Of a stretch of DNA of 64,000 nucleotides, positions 52,192 to 61,073 are shown piece after piece. The position numbers and the translations under genes were made by a program. Below the pieces are notes generated by a model. That model had not been told where the DNA came from, made no database searches, and saw nothing but the letters and a program-made list of their open reading frames with translations. Source of the DNA: an uncultured Ruminococcus sp. (GTDB lineage: Bacteria; Bacillota; Clostridia; Oscillospirales; Ruminococcaceae); contig CAJTYV010000012.1 in the NCBI GenBank assembly GCA_910584195.1, forward strand, positions 28,921 to 92,920. Reading direction: 5' to 3'. Position 1 is the first letter of the stretch. Every line of letters starts with the position of its first letter.

Positions 52192-53439
52192 TTAAGCTGC
52201 CTTGATTTTTTTCATAAGAAATCTGTAAATATATGTGTCTTTAAGTTTGACATTATTGAAAAGCTGACAGCTTATAATGAACCAAAATGTATTGTAATAC
52301 ATATAGAATGAAAGATTATCAACTATACATTTCATACAGATAAGGGAAACAATCAGAAGCATGTAAATATCATTGTTTTTGCGGCATTTAAACATTGCCA
52401 TTGTGTTGAAAACAATATAAAACGCCATAAAGATCAAGCCGTATTTCTGCATTATCTGAATGTACATATTGTCGACATAAAAATAATTAGCATATACTCC
52501 TATTGCAGCTTTTCCCGAATCATCAAGTCCGTAGCCTACCCACGGAATATCCTCTCCAAACAGCGTTACACCATATTGAGTGAGAGACATGTTTGCAAAC
52601 TTAAGTCTGTCCTCAGTTAATCTGTTAAGTCCCCTCATCCATTCATTGCTTGAATCATAAGTAAGAGCAGCAAATATAGAAAATGCAAATGCAATAACAA
52701 AAGACGATGCTAATAAAAATGTTAATGTCTTTCTTTTTACAAGGAAATCTTCCGCGTATTTAAGCACAAAACATAATATTGTAAATGCAGCTATGATAAT
52801 AACCGCCGAGACGAAAGAAAGCTTTGAATCGGTTTTTTTATATAACCATAAATTTATCAAAAGCAGCGCCGCGGCTTCAATAATTTTCAGTGAATTTTTT
52901 CTGTAATATAACCACAGCGCCGTAATATTGAACATAATTGCAGGTGCATTCAATGGAAATCTGAAACCGAGAAAATATCTTGTTCTGCCGCTTGCCGAAT
53001 GAACAACAACATTTTTTATAATATGAAGCTCCGCTGATAAAATAACAAACGTCAATATTGCAAACAACGCAACAGCTGTAAATTTTGCAATTTTTTTAAA
53101 TTCTACCCGTGTTGCTGAGAGCAGCAGAAAAGGAATAAGACCAATAGTTGTGAAAAATGAATTGCTCGAATATGAAATGATAATATATATTAATGCCGCA
53201 GACACAATTGCAGTCTGCTTTTTCCAACCGCACTTTCCGCTGTACAGAATTTCCCCGAGTGTAATTATCAGCATGCACATAAGAATTATCATAGAATATA
53301 TTCTGCCGCTGAAGTATTTGTAATACAGTGTTGTACTAAGTGTAGAAAAAAACAGGAAAATTCCATATGCTATGAAAAAAAGCAACTCGTTTATTTTTAT
53401 GCTAAAAGTATTTTTTATCTTCATTTTAAGAACCTGCAT
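52192..53439 (-). CDS. O-antigen ligase/polymerase-like membrane protein (Wzy candidate)
   Basis: A 415-residue protein with about 10-12 hydrophobic helices and a large extracytoplasmic loop (about 265-325) containing LTQYGVTLFGEDIPWVGYG, the type of loop seen in Wzy polymerases. Sequence conservation in this group is weak, so the call rests on topology and on the neighbouring flippase. The start is uncertain: ATG 53439 or ATG 53424 are both in frame, and neither has a strong ribosome-binding site. Confidence 0.75.
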   Translation of the reverse strand: MQVLKMKIKNTFSIKINELLFFIAYGIFLFFSTLSTTLYYKYFSGRIYSMIILMCMLIITLGEILYSGKCGWKKQTAIVSAALIYIIISYSSNSFFTTIGLIPFLLLSATRVEFKKIAKFTAVALFAILTFVILSAELHIIKNVVVHSASGRTRYFLGFRFPLNAPAIMFNITALWLYYRKNSLKIIEAAALLLINLWLYKKTDSKLSFVSAVIIIAAFTILCFVLKYAEDFLVKRKTLTFLLASSFVIAFAFSIFAALTYDSSNEWMRGLNRLTEDRLKFANMSLTQYGVTLFGEDIPWVGYGLDDSGKAAIGVYANYFYVDNMYIQIMQKYGLIFMAFYIVFNTMAMFKCRKNNDIYMLLIVSLICMKCIVDNLSFYMYYNTFWFIISCQLFNNVKLKDTYIYRFLMKKIKAA

Positions 53440-53449
53440 TTAATTTCGG

Positions 53450-54412
53450 TCAAATAAATTTGTAGGAAAGATAATTGGATTTTCTTAATAAAAGAAGTTT
53501 TTTAGCAGCTGCCGCCGCATCGTAAATATCTCGATATTTTTCCTTTGTTGATTTTTCCCAGTCAACAATAATTTTTTTATTTTCACTTGTTTTTTCAAGC
53601 TGTAACAGCATAGCTATAGAATTGGAATAATACGCGGCAGCTCGTTTCAGCATATACGCAAGTCCGTTTGGCAAGCCGTTGTTTTTCTTTTCCGTAAAGA
53701 ACTCGTTTATAATATCGGCAACGTCAATGATTTCACGATAATGTTTTCGGATACTGTTCACACTGTTGCTTTGTTCATCTCTGCCGAGTCTCCAATTGTA
53801 TATTACTCCACCAAAATATTCGATATTTTTAACACCGCAAAGGGAATACATTACATATATCTGATCGGTATATAAAGTATGCAGAGGCAAGGGACGGAAA
53901 TTTTCTTTTACAACAGACGTTTTAAAAGCATACGCCCACATAGCGACCACAGGATACTTATCCGCCTCATTAATGCTTATTGTTTTGCCGTCAAGTTCAT
54001 GGGTAAAAGAATACATTTCGTGTTTTTCTTCGCCCTCTACCGCCTTTGCCGTATTCGATACAAAAGCGTCCGCACCGGAATTTTCCATTCGCTTTACATA
54101 TTCCGCAAGGTTTTCAGTTGTAAACCAGTCATCTCCGTCGAGAAGCTTGAAATACTTACCCGAAGCATGCTCAACGCTCCACATAACTGTCGAGCCATAT
54201 CCGCCGTTCTCCTTATGAACAGGGAAAAACACATCAGGATACTTGTCGGCGTATTCCTGTGCTATAGCAAGCGTATCGTCTTTACCGCCATCGTCAATGA
54301 TAAATACTTCAAGCTTATCGAGTACTTCGGAAACAATAAGAGAATCGAGAGTCGCTCTTATATAGCTTCCGACATTGTAAGCGGCAATTGATATTGTAAG
54401 AACTTTATTCAT
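53450..54412 (-). CDS. Family 2 glycosyltransferase
   Basis: A 320-residue GT-A enzyme beginning ISIAAYNVGSYIRATLDSL, with VFIIDDGGKDDT, and the metal-binding DXD in FKLLDGDDWF. The C-terminal part is helical, without membrane segments. Its ATG overlaps the epimerase stop (ATGA), so it is translationally coupled. Donor and acceptor sugars are unknown. Confidence 0.9.
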   Translation of the reverse strand: MNKVLTISIAAYNVGSYIRATLDSLIVSEVLDKLEVFIIDDGGKDDTLAIAQEYADKYPDVFFPVHKENGGYGSTVMWSVEHASGKYFKLLDGDDWFTTENLAEYVKRMENSGADAFVSNTAKAVEGEEKHEMYSFTHELDGKTISINEADKYPVVAMWAYAFKTSVVKENFRPLPLHTLYTDQIYVMYSLCGVKNIEYFGGVIYNWRLGRDEQSNSVNSIRKHYREIIDVADIINEFFTEKKNNGLPNGLAYMLKRAAAYYSNSIAMLLQLEKTSENKKIIVDWEKSTKEKYRDIYDAAAAAKKLLLLRKSNYLSYKFI

Positions 54413-55479
54413 ATCAAACCCTCCATTGCTCTTATTATTTCAATTGTGTGTGCAATTCCTGTTTTTATGTCAAAGCAGGGCTTCCAGCCTATATTTTGCA
54501 GCTTAGCGCTGTCAAGTATCGCTTTTGTGACCTTTGAAAAGCCGAGAGATTCTGTTTCATCCGGAATATTAAAAATAACTTTTGTACCTGCATAATCGGC
54601 GATAAGCTGAGCGAGATCTCTGAGAGTAATATCGCAAAGCTCAGTTGAAATATTGTACGCTTCTCCGCTGACAGCCTCAGTAAGGCAGTAAAGCACGCCT
54701 GTAACCGCATCAGGGACATATGTGAACGAATAGAATTGGTCCCCTTTACTTTTTAGAACGATATTCTCGCGGTTAACGCCCTTTTTAATAAACTGGGAAA
54801 CAGCCTTAGTATCCGTATCAAGCATAGTTGCACCGAATGAACGAGTAAGCCTTGGTATAACGATATCCATGCCATACTGCTTGATGTACGCCTGACAAAG
54901 AGCTTCAGAAACCCTCTTGCTTTCCGGATAACCGGCACGCAGAGTATTGCTGTTGATATATCCGCAGTAATCTTCATCAAATTTTTCGGAATCTCCCCTG
55001 TTTTCACCGTATATCTCATTAGATGAAGCAAACAGGAATCGTTTGGAATTATGGATACGTGCAAATTCAAGAAGCGACTGCAATCCGATAACATTGACTG
55101 TGATAGTTCCGATAGGGTCGCTTGCATAAGCAACAGGGTGCGTATTGCTTGCGGCATGGAAAACGTAGTCGATACTATCGTCAATCGTTATGGTTTCGGG
55201 TTTGCAAATGTCGCACTGTACAAATTTAAAGCTGTCATTATCGAAATATTCCGAAAATCTGTTTTCGGCTTTTAAAATACTTCTTCCTAAAGCATAGATA
55301 TTACAGTTCATGCCGTTGTTTATATTTCTGTACATGACAGTATCTATCAAAAAACTTCCGATAAGCCCCGTCGCACCCGAGATAACGATAGAAGAATCTT
55401 TTAGTTTATCCCAGTTTATTCCGCATTCGGCAGCCTTTTTGACATCGTTCATATAAATAGCGTTGCTCAGCAGTCTCAT
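54409..55479 (-). CDS. NAD-dependent epimerase/dehydratase family protein
   Basis: A 356-residue extended short-chain dehydrogenase. The Rossmann motif is SGATGLIGSFLID near residue 33, with FHAASNTHPVAYASDP, the catalytic serine region FLFASSNEIYG and YPESKRVSE (YXXXK). ATG 55479 is favoured because AGAGG lies eight bases before it; a GTG at 55488 is in frame. It follows the IspD-like cytidylyltransferase gene, an association that suggests it acts on a CDP-linked sugar or polyol, or prepares the substrate. The exact reaction is unknown. Confidence 0.87.
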   Translation of the reverse strand: MRLLSNAIYMNDVKKAAECGINWDKLKDSSIVISGATGLIGSFLIDTVMYRNINNGMNCNIYALGRSILKAENRFSEYFDNDSFKFVQCDICKPETITIDDSIDYVFHAASNTHPVAYASDPIGTITVNVIGLQSLLEFARIHNSKRFLFASSNEIYGENRGDSEKFDEDYCGYINSNTLRAGYPESKRVSEALCQAYIKQYGMDIVIPRLTRSFGATMLDTDTKAVSQFIKKGVNRENIVLKSKGDQFYSFTYVPDAVTGVLYCLTEAVSGEAYNISTELCDITLRDLAQLIADYAGTKVIFNIPDETESLGFSKVTKAILDSAKLQNIGWKPCFDIKTGIAHTIEIIRAMEGLI

Positions 55480-55491
55480 AATTTTCACCTC

Positions 55492-56208
55492 TCACTTAAG
55501 CCATGTGTCCTTATCGGCTTTAATATACGCTTTGAACAGTTCGAGATCGTCCTTTGTCGTAAGCTTTATATTTTTATCCGAGCCGGCAGCAAAATAAAGT
55601 CTTTCGCCAAGTTCAACCATCATAGTATTGGTATATGACGAACCGTAAATACCGATTTCCTTTTCAAACGCTTCATGATAGGCATTATCAAGCTTTCCGA
55701 ATTTATATGCCTGCGGAGTTGAAACACGTCTCAACGTTTCTCTGGGAATATATTTTACTGTTGAAACGTCATCGTCAACAACGAAGATCTGCTCGTTATA
55801 CGGCATAGATGTAACTGCATTTCCGTATTTGTTGCACTTTACAATAACATCTGAAAGAACTCCTGCGTCAACAAGCGGACGTATGCCGTCGTGTATAATG
55901 ACGATGTCGTTCTCGGCAGCAATACCCTCGAGGTTATACACACCGTTGCGTATAGACTCCTGTCCTGTTTCACCACCGGAAACGACCCATTTAAGCTTTG
56001 TAATATTAAACTGTTTGGCATATGCCCAAAGAATATCATGCCATCCGTCAATACAAACGACTTCAATAGCGTCTATCTGAGCATGTCTCTGAAAACTTTC
56101 AAGCGTATATATAAGAACAGGCTTATCATATACATTAATGAACTGTTTCGGAATATCCTGTCCCATTCTGTGACCCGAACCTCCGGCAATAATAACCGCA
56201 TAATTCAT
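55492..56208 (-). CDS. IspD/TarI-like cytidylyltransferase
   Basis: A 238-residue nucleotidyltransferase that makes a CDP-alcohol from CTP and a phosphorylated alcohol. Signature IIAGGSGHRMGQDIPKQF, IHDGIRPLVD, and RVSTPQAYKF with LTTKDDLEL. The group includes IspD (methylerythritol phosphate) and TarI (ribitol phosphate). The operon context, next to a CDP-alcohol transferase, favours a TarI-like role in surface polymer synthesis over isoprenoid synthesis. The alcohol is not known. Confidence 0.88.
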   Translation of the reverse strand: MNYAVIIAGGSGHRMGQDIPKQFINVYDKPVLIYTLESFQRHAQIDAIEVVCIDGWHDILWAYAKQFNITKLKWVVSGGETGQESIRNGVYNLEGIAAENDIVIIHDGIRPLVDAGVLSDVIVKCNKYGNAVTSMPYNEQIFVVDDDVSTVKYIPRETLRRVSTPQAYKFGKLDNAYHEAFEKEIGIYGSSYTNTMMVELGERLYFAAGSDKNIKLTTKDDLELFKAYIKADKDTWLK

Positions 56209-56209
56209 A

Positions 56210-56941
56210 TTATTTCTCCTTTAAAATAGATTTCAGCGAAGCGAGCATAACAAGCGTATTGAACATGAAATAAAAAACCGTAAACAGATCTGAAGTATTT
56301 GTCAGTATTGCTGCAAGCATCAATACCTGCGCGCCGCCGGTAGTAGATTTAAGATTCAGCGCAATAACCTTCAAAGGACTGAAATGCGAACGGTCTGAAA
56401 CTGCTTTGGTAGATTCCTTATCCATTAAATGTGAAATTGTTTTATGCATTATAAGCCTCGGAAACAGTGTAAACAGAGCCGAAAGACCTCCGAGAACCAG
56501 ATAAATGTCCTTGCCTATGGGTAAAACAGAGTCGCATACATTATCGAAATGCGCAGCGGCAATACCTATTGAGAAAAACGAAAGAGCTGACGCAAGGTAT
56601 CCGCTCATAGCATCGTAAACGCTGCCCAGCTTTGAAAATTCTTTTTTGTATCTTGCAACGTTTCCGTCAACGCCGTCAAGAAGATTCCAAAGAAAAAACA
56701 TGAGCCATGCTATAACCAGCATTTTCTTATTTTCTGCAAGATAAAACAGTACAAATCCTATTATCTGAGGAATTATCGAAATCAGGGAAATAGTGTTCGG
56801 ACGTATTTTCGTGTATAAAAACGGTATCGTCAATACATATGAAATAGGTCTTCCTATGTAAAAGGCGAAAATATCGTTTTTTGCGCTTGCCCTTTTTTCG
56901 CTTGACATAGTTTTGTCCGCTATTTGTTTTGGTGTTATCAT
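56210..56941 (-). CDS. CDP-alcohol phosphotransferase-family membrane protein with altered motif
   Basis: A 243-residue protein with about six membrane helices. The family motif D-G-X2-A-R-X8-G-X3-D-X3-D reads D92, G93, A96, R97, G106, D110, and then Gly114 in place of the fourth aspartate (YDAMSGY), checked codon by codon. In known members that aspartate is the catalytic base. An extra aspartate, D89, precedes the motif (LLDGVDGNVAR). It starts one base after the GT8 group spacing and abuts the cytidylyltransferase gene, so it is presumably meant to use that enzyme's CDP-alcohol. It may be a subfamily with different chemistry or an inactive relative. Confidence 0.85.
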   Translation of the reverse strand: MITPKQIADKTMSSEKRASAKNDIFAFYIGRPISYVLTIPFLYTKIRPNTISLISIIPQIIGFVLFYLAENKKMLVIAWLMFFLWNLLDGVDGNVARYKKEFSKLGSVYDAMSGYLASALSFFSIGIAAAHFDNVCDSVLPIGKDIYLVLGGLSALFTLFPRLIMHKTISHLMDKESTKAVSDRSHFSPLKVIALNLKSTTGGAQVLMLAAILTNTSDLFTVFYFMFNTLVMLASLKSILKEK

Positions 56942-56947
56942 TAATAT

Positions 56948-57970
56948 TTACCTGCCTGTCTTTAAGAACTTTTTACGTTTACGTTCAAACATAATGGGTC
57001 TTAGATAATTATATATCAAAGATACGCCTCTGAGTGTAATGGCTTTCGGCATAACAATGCAGAATTTTTGTCCAAACTTGACTGCAGTTCCCCGATTATC
57101 TTCCATAAACGGTGAATCCGCCCAAGGCGTCATTTTCTTATATCTGATATAAGCATCCAGATGAGGATGAGTGCTTCCTGTTTCCCAAGGTCTGTTCGGT
57201 ATCAGAAAAAGACCGGTATAATGAACTATTTTAGGATTTTTTCTTGCATTGAGGTACTGTTCCTGAGTGTAAGAGTAATTCCTCGGCATTCTCAAAACAT
57301 GCATCTCATCGTACTCAAGAGCGAATACAATAGTAACCGTATTGTACTCAGGCGGCAAAATATATATTCTGCCGGCAAAAACATGGTTGAGAATACTCTG
57401 CTCATTAAAAACGAAAAAACCTTTCTTTTCGTAAATGTAATCAATAAAGCGCTGTTTTACGTTGTCCTCGCGCCATTTTTTAAGATTCATAAGAAGCATG
57501 CCCGAATTGCAGTACGTTCCGTTATCGGGAAGATCTACAAGCTTTGCATAACGGCTGCTCAGACAATCGTCAACTCCTGCTATGTAGCAGTCCTTGAAAT
57601 CGAGATCCCAAAGTTCAGTAAGATCGCCTTCTATGATCGTATCAGAATCAAGATAAAGAATTCTATCCACATCATCAGGAAGAAGCTCGGTAATAAAGAG
57701 TCTGTTATAACCGAAACCAAGCCATCCTTTTTTGGTTGTCGAAAGTTTTATATTTAGTTTTTCCGACCAGTTAGGCATGGAAACAAATTCTATTTTTCGT
57801 CCGTAATTATCAGCAATATATCTGAGTTTGTTCTTGCTGTCATCGGACATTCCTTTTTCGATATATAATACATTTATTTCGTCGAAACTTTTATTATTTT
57901 CAAACAGCGAAGTCATTGAAACAGCTGTAACTTCTGCAAATTTATCGCTGCTGTGATATACAACCCACAT
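56948..57970 (-). CDS. Family 8 glycosyltransferase
   Basis: A 340-residue retaining GT-A enzyme: metal-binding DXD D108-S-D110 in RILYLDSDTIIEGD, GVDDCLSSRY, YCNSGMLLMNLKKWRED, NEQSILNHVFAGRI and the late IVHYTG histidine. GT8 members use UDP-glucose or UDP-galactose. It is well formed and full length. AGGGGA lies before the ATG. Confidence 0.92.
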   Translation of the reverse strand: MWVVYHSSDKFAEVTAVSMTSLFENNKSFDEINVLYIEKGMSDDSKNKLRYIADNYGRKIEFVSMPNWSEKLNIKLSTTKKGWLGFGYNRLFITELLPDDVDRILYLDSDTIIEGDLTELWDLDFKDCYIAGVDDCLSSRYAKLVDLPDNGTYCNSGMLLMNLKKWREDNVKQRFIDYIYEKKGFFVFNEQSILNHVFAGRIYILPPEYNTVTIVFALEYDEMHVLRMPRNYSYTQEQYLNARKNPKIVHYTGLFLIPNRPWETGSTHPHLDAYIRYKKMTPWADSPFMEDNRGTAVKFGQKFCIVMPKAITLRGVSLIYNYLRPIMFERKRKKFLKTGR

Positions 57971-58039
57971 ATTTATTCCCCTGTCTTAGTGTATGTTCGG
58001 CAGCTTTTACGCTCTCGTCCTAAGACTGCCAAAAGGTTT

Positions 58040-59128
58040 TTATTGATAAAAATATTTTAAAAATCTAATTTTGCCGGAAGGAAATATCAGCAATGCCGAA
58101 AACAGAAGCGTACATGCCGCTGCCCAGCAAAAACCGATTATCCATCCCTTTTCGTCAAGAATAACAGTAAATATCGTACCGGGAAAAAGTCCGGGAAGCG
58201 CACTGAGAAAAATACGCTGCGACAGAAATATTGCTGTACTCATTTTTCTCAGATTTCCGGAAAGCTTTCTGCTTATGGCAGGCTGAGCGCTTGCAATGCT
58301 CCAATAAACTGCAAAAAAAGCAAAGACAAACAATGATATTATTGTATTGGAATTATTGGATTTAACGATTATTTTGGCAAACAAAGCCTCTCCGACAAAT
58401 ACCGCACCTGAAAAAACAGACGCAAAAAAATATCTGTTGAAAAAACTATGATAAGTTTTATTGTCCTTTTGCATAAGCCGAGCAATGAAAGCACCTAAAG
58501 CAATATACGGAAATCCGTTGAAAATGCCATTTCTTGAAGTAATAAAAATTTTAAGATAAACTTCAAATATCTTTCCGATAACAGGTATCTCTGCGGTAAT
58601 ATTATAATAGCAATCCCCCATTGCTCCAATAATACAGAAAACAGCGGCAGAGACAAGCATGCCTCTGCTTCCAAGTTTTTTTAAGAAGAAGTATGCAATA
58701 ACTGCTCCGACAGCCGAAGCGGGCAGATACCATATAGTATTGTACGTTGAATAAACAAGAGCCTTGTGTATATATGATATTACTTCTCCGCTTTCAGGGG
58801 TGAATCTTGCCCATGTCAGCAGCTTGAAACACACATATATCGCTGACCATACGCCGTACAGACGCATAATTTTTAAGCAGTAATTTTTCAATAACAGCTT
58901 TTGCTCTTTTTCATCAACAGCATAAATTTTTTTAAACAAAAAATATCCGCTGTATGCGAAAAACATCGGCACGGCAATAATATATATTGAGATAGATAAA
59001 TCAAAAAATTTAGGCAGCTTGTCTGATGCATGTTCATTGACAAAGTGACTGAGCAAAATAAGCAGAGCCAATAATACCTTAATAATATCTACCAGGGAGT
59101 AAAACCTGTTCTCAGCATTTTTCTGCAT
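58040..59128 (-). CDS. Membrane acyltransferase (acyltransferase 3 family) in the polysaccharide operon
   Basis: A 362-residue protein with about ten hydrophobic helices; first helix SLVDIIKVLLALLILLSHFV with the conserved histidine, and VPMFFAYSGYFLFKKI. Probably O-acetylates the repeat unit. The start is set at ATG 59128, four bases after the preceding gene's stop; the longer frame to 59206 overlaps that gene out of frame. Confidence 0.86.
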   Translation of the reverse strand: MQKNAENRFYSLVDIIKVLLALLILLSHFVNEHASDKLPKFFDLSISIYIIAVPMFFAYSGYFLFKKIYAVDEKEQKLLLKNYCLKIMRLYGVWSAIYVCFKLLTWARFTPESGEVISYIHKALVYSTYNTIWYLPASAVGAVIAYFFLKKLGSRGMLVSAAVFCIIGAMGDCYYNITAEIPVIGKIFEVYLKIFITSRNGIFNGFPYIALGAFIARLMQKDNKTYHSFFNRYFFASVFSGAVFVGEALFAKIIVKSNNSNTIISLFVFAFFAVYWSIASAQPAISRKLSGNLRKMSTAIFLSQRIFLSALPGLFPGTIFTVILDEKGWIIGFCWAAACTLLFSALLIFPSGKIRFLKYFYQ

Positions 59129-59132
59129 AATT

Positions 59133-60146
59133 TCAGAGTTCCCCCGCCAAGCATCTTCGGCAGAACTCCTCCGCCTTTTCATCTTGATACAAGAACTTGT
59201 CATCATCTGTTATAGATTTTATAATTTTGCTGAAATCAGCTATACTTAATTTCTTTTCCATAAGATATGAAGCATAATTAGGATTACATTGATTAGCTGC
59301 CGTGATAAAATATTCAAGAGCATATCCCCACGGGAGTCTGCTGTGAATTTCCTTTAAAGATCTGTCCCATATCTCGTAAACAGGCTCTAAATTGTAAGAA
59401 GCGCCTCTAAAGGTATTAAGGTAATTGCAAATCATTTCTATATTAAGATTGCCGGCGCCTCGACCCATTCCATAAACGCTTGCATCTATAATAATATCGT
59501 GTTTCAAGTCAAGTTCGGCAAATGTCGTGGCATTTGAAAACGCCTGCTGCATATTATTATGAGCATGATATCCTATTTTTATACCGCCGTCAACATAATC
59601 ATCGGCTATTTTGGCATACTTTACAAGCTGTTCTTTTGTGAGCAGACCGAAAGTATCTACAATATAAATAGCATAAGGATTTATTTTGCTGAAGCGTTTG
59701 CACATATCGGCAAACTGCTTTTCGGAATACTGTTCTACTCTTGTAGGCTGTACACCAAGATAATAACCCTTATCGACTATCTGCGAAGCATACTCGTATG
59801 CTTCGTCAAGGCAGCGCATCCAAAAAGAATATCGTACAAAATCAGGTCCGTTTTCGGTGCGCGGAGCAAGCATTTCGAGCGGAAAATAATTTGCCATTTC
59901 TACTAAAACAGCATATAGAGAACCATCGCGCTTCTTACCTATAACATCTGCCGCCTGCTGTATTGAATTAAAAATAGATCGGTGAGATTGATAGGGTTCA
60001 TTGCGCATAAAGCCCAGTTCTATTACATCCGTTCCGATATCGTCAAGCTTCCTTCTTATGAATCGGATGTTTTCCTCACCGAATTCCCAGTTATTTACAT
60101 ATCCTCCGTCTCTCAATGTGCAGTCAAGAACACTGACTTTATTCAT
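59133..60146 (-). CDS. DRE-TIM metallolyase (HMG-CoA lyase/4-hydroxy-2-oxovalerate aldolase type)
   Basis: A 337-residue TIM-barrel enzyme with the DRE-TIM start VLDCTLRDGGYVNNW (catalytic R and D), the later metal-binding GYHAHNNMQQAFSN (HXH), and ASVYGMGRGAGNLNIE. Members cleave or form C-C bonds in 2-oxo or hydroxy acids. It overlaps the 2-hydroxyacid dehydrogenase gene by four bases (ATGA), so the two are co-translated and likely act in sequence. In this operon they may make an unusual acid or alcohol for the polymer; the substrate is not known. Confidence 0.85.
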   Translation of the reverse strand: MNKVSVLDCTLRDGGYVNNWEFGEENIRFIRRKLDDIGTDVIELGFMRNEPYQSHRSIFNSIQQAADVIGKKRDGSLYAVLVEMANYFPLEMLAPRTENGPDFVRYSFWMRCLDEAYEYASQIVDKGYYLGVQPTRVEQYSEKQFADMCKRFSKINPYAIYIVDTFGLLTKEQLVKYAKIADDYVDGGIKIGYHAHNNMQQAFSNATTFAELDLKHDIIIDASVYGMGRGAGNLNIEMICNYLNTFRGASYNLEPVYEIWDRSLKEIHSRLPWGYALEYFITAANQCNPNYASYLMEKKLSIADFSKIIKSITDDDKFLYQDEKAEEFCRRCLAGEL

Positions 60147-61063
60147 TCTGTTTTATTCCTTTCACCTGCGAAGCGTTTAAGATTTTCAGATATTGTCTGC
60201 CACATACGAAAATCGTTTTTATTCGACTGAAACGATATATGCGGCGTTATTACGACGTTTTCGGCATCCCACAACCGACTTTTGACTGAAAGCGGTTCTT
60301 CTTCAAACACATCAAGTACAGCTCCGCCGAGATTGTTTTCCAAAGCGTCTGCCAAAGCTTCTTCGTCAACAATTCCACCTCTGGAAATATTAACAAGAAC
60401 TGCGCTGTCTTTCATTATTGCAAGGCGTTTTTTATCGAATATACCCTTCGTTTGTTCCGTCAAGGGGAGCGTAAGAACGACAACGTCGCTTGAGGAAATC
60501 ACAGTATCGAGCTGCTCAAACGGATAAATATTTTTAAAGAACGGGCATACGTTCGGATAAAGATCAACACCGTAAATATTATCGGTAAAAGCGCCGAAAC
60601 GCTTTGCGGTTTCCTGTCCTACGCTGCCGCAGCCGATAATGGATACCGTGCTGCCGCTCAGTTCAAGGATACCGCGGTCTTTCTGCCAAATATGTTCTTT
60701 CTGATTCTGAAAGAAAAAACGGCTTTTTTTATAAAGCTGCAAAACGCTGCCGACAGCAAATTCTGCCATAGGGATACTGTAAACCCCGCGCGCATTGTTC
60801 AGCACAATATTTTTTTCGTGTATATAGTCGAGCGGAACGCGGTCAAGACCCGCACTGAGAAGCTGAATATAACGCAAACTGCTGAACTGCCTTATGTCAT
60901 GATGAACAAAAAGCCAGTTGCAGATAACCGCCTCGAAATCTGAAACGTCTATGTCAAACGCCTTATCTTCTCTCTGAAGAACAGTTACCTCAAATCCAAG
61001 CGAATTTAAAAAAGCTGTTCTCTCGAAGTTTATATTAACATTTCCTGCAATCAATAATTTCAT
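60143..61063 (-). CDS. D-isomer-specific 2-hydroxyacid dehydrogenase
   Basis: A 306-residue NAD(P)-dependent reductase: Rossmann motif IIGCGSVGQETAKRFG, then VLTLPLTEQTKG, the catalytic Arg in NISRGGIVDEEAL, Glu in VFEEEPL and His in VITPHISFQS. ATG 61063 is used; an in-frame TTG at 61069 is possible, and the ribosome-binding site is weak for both. Coupled to the downstream aldolase. Interconverts a 2-oxo acid with a D-2-hydroxy acid. Confidence 0.87.
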   Translation of the reverse strand: MKLLIAGNVNINFERTAFLNSLGFEVTVLQREDKAFDIDVSDFEAVICNWLFVHHDIRQFSSLRYIQLLSAGLDRVPLDYIHEKNIVLNNARGVYSIPMAEFAVGSVLQLYKKSRFFFQNQKEHIWQKDRGILELSGSTVSIIGCGSVGQETAKRFGAFTDNIYGVDLYPNVCPFFKNIYPFEQLDTVISSSDVVVLTLPLTEQTKGIFDKKRLAIMKDSAVLVNISRGGIVDEEALADALENNLGGAVLDVFEEEPLSVKSRLWDAENVVITPHISFQSNKNDFRMWQTISENLKRFAGERNKTE

Positions 61064-61073
61064 ATTCAACCGT

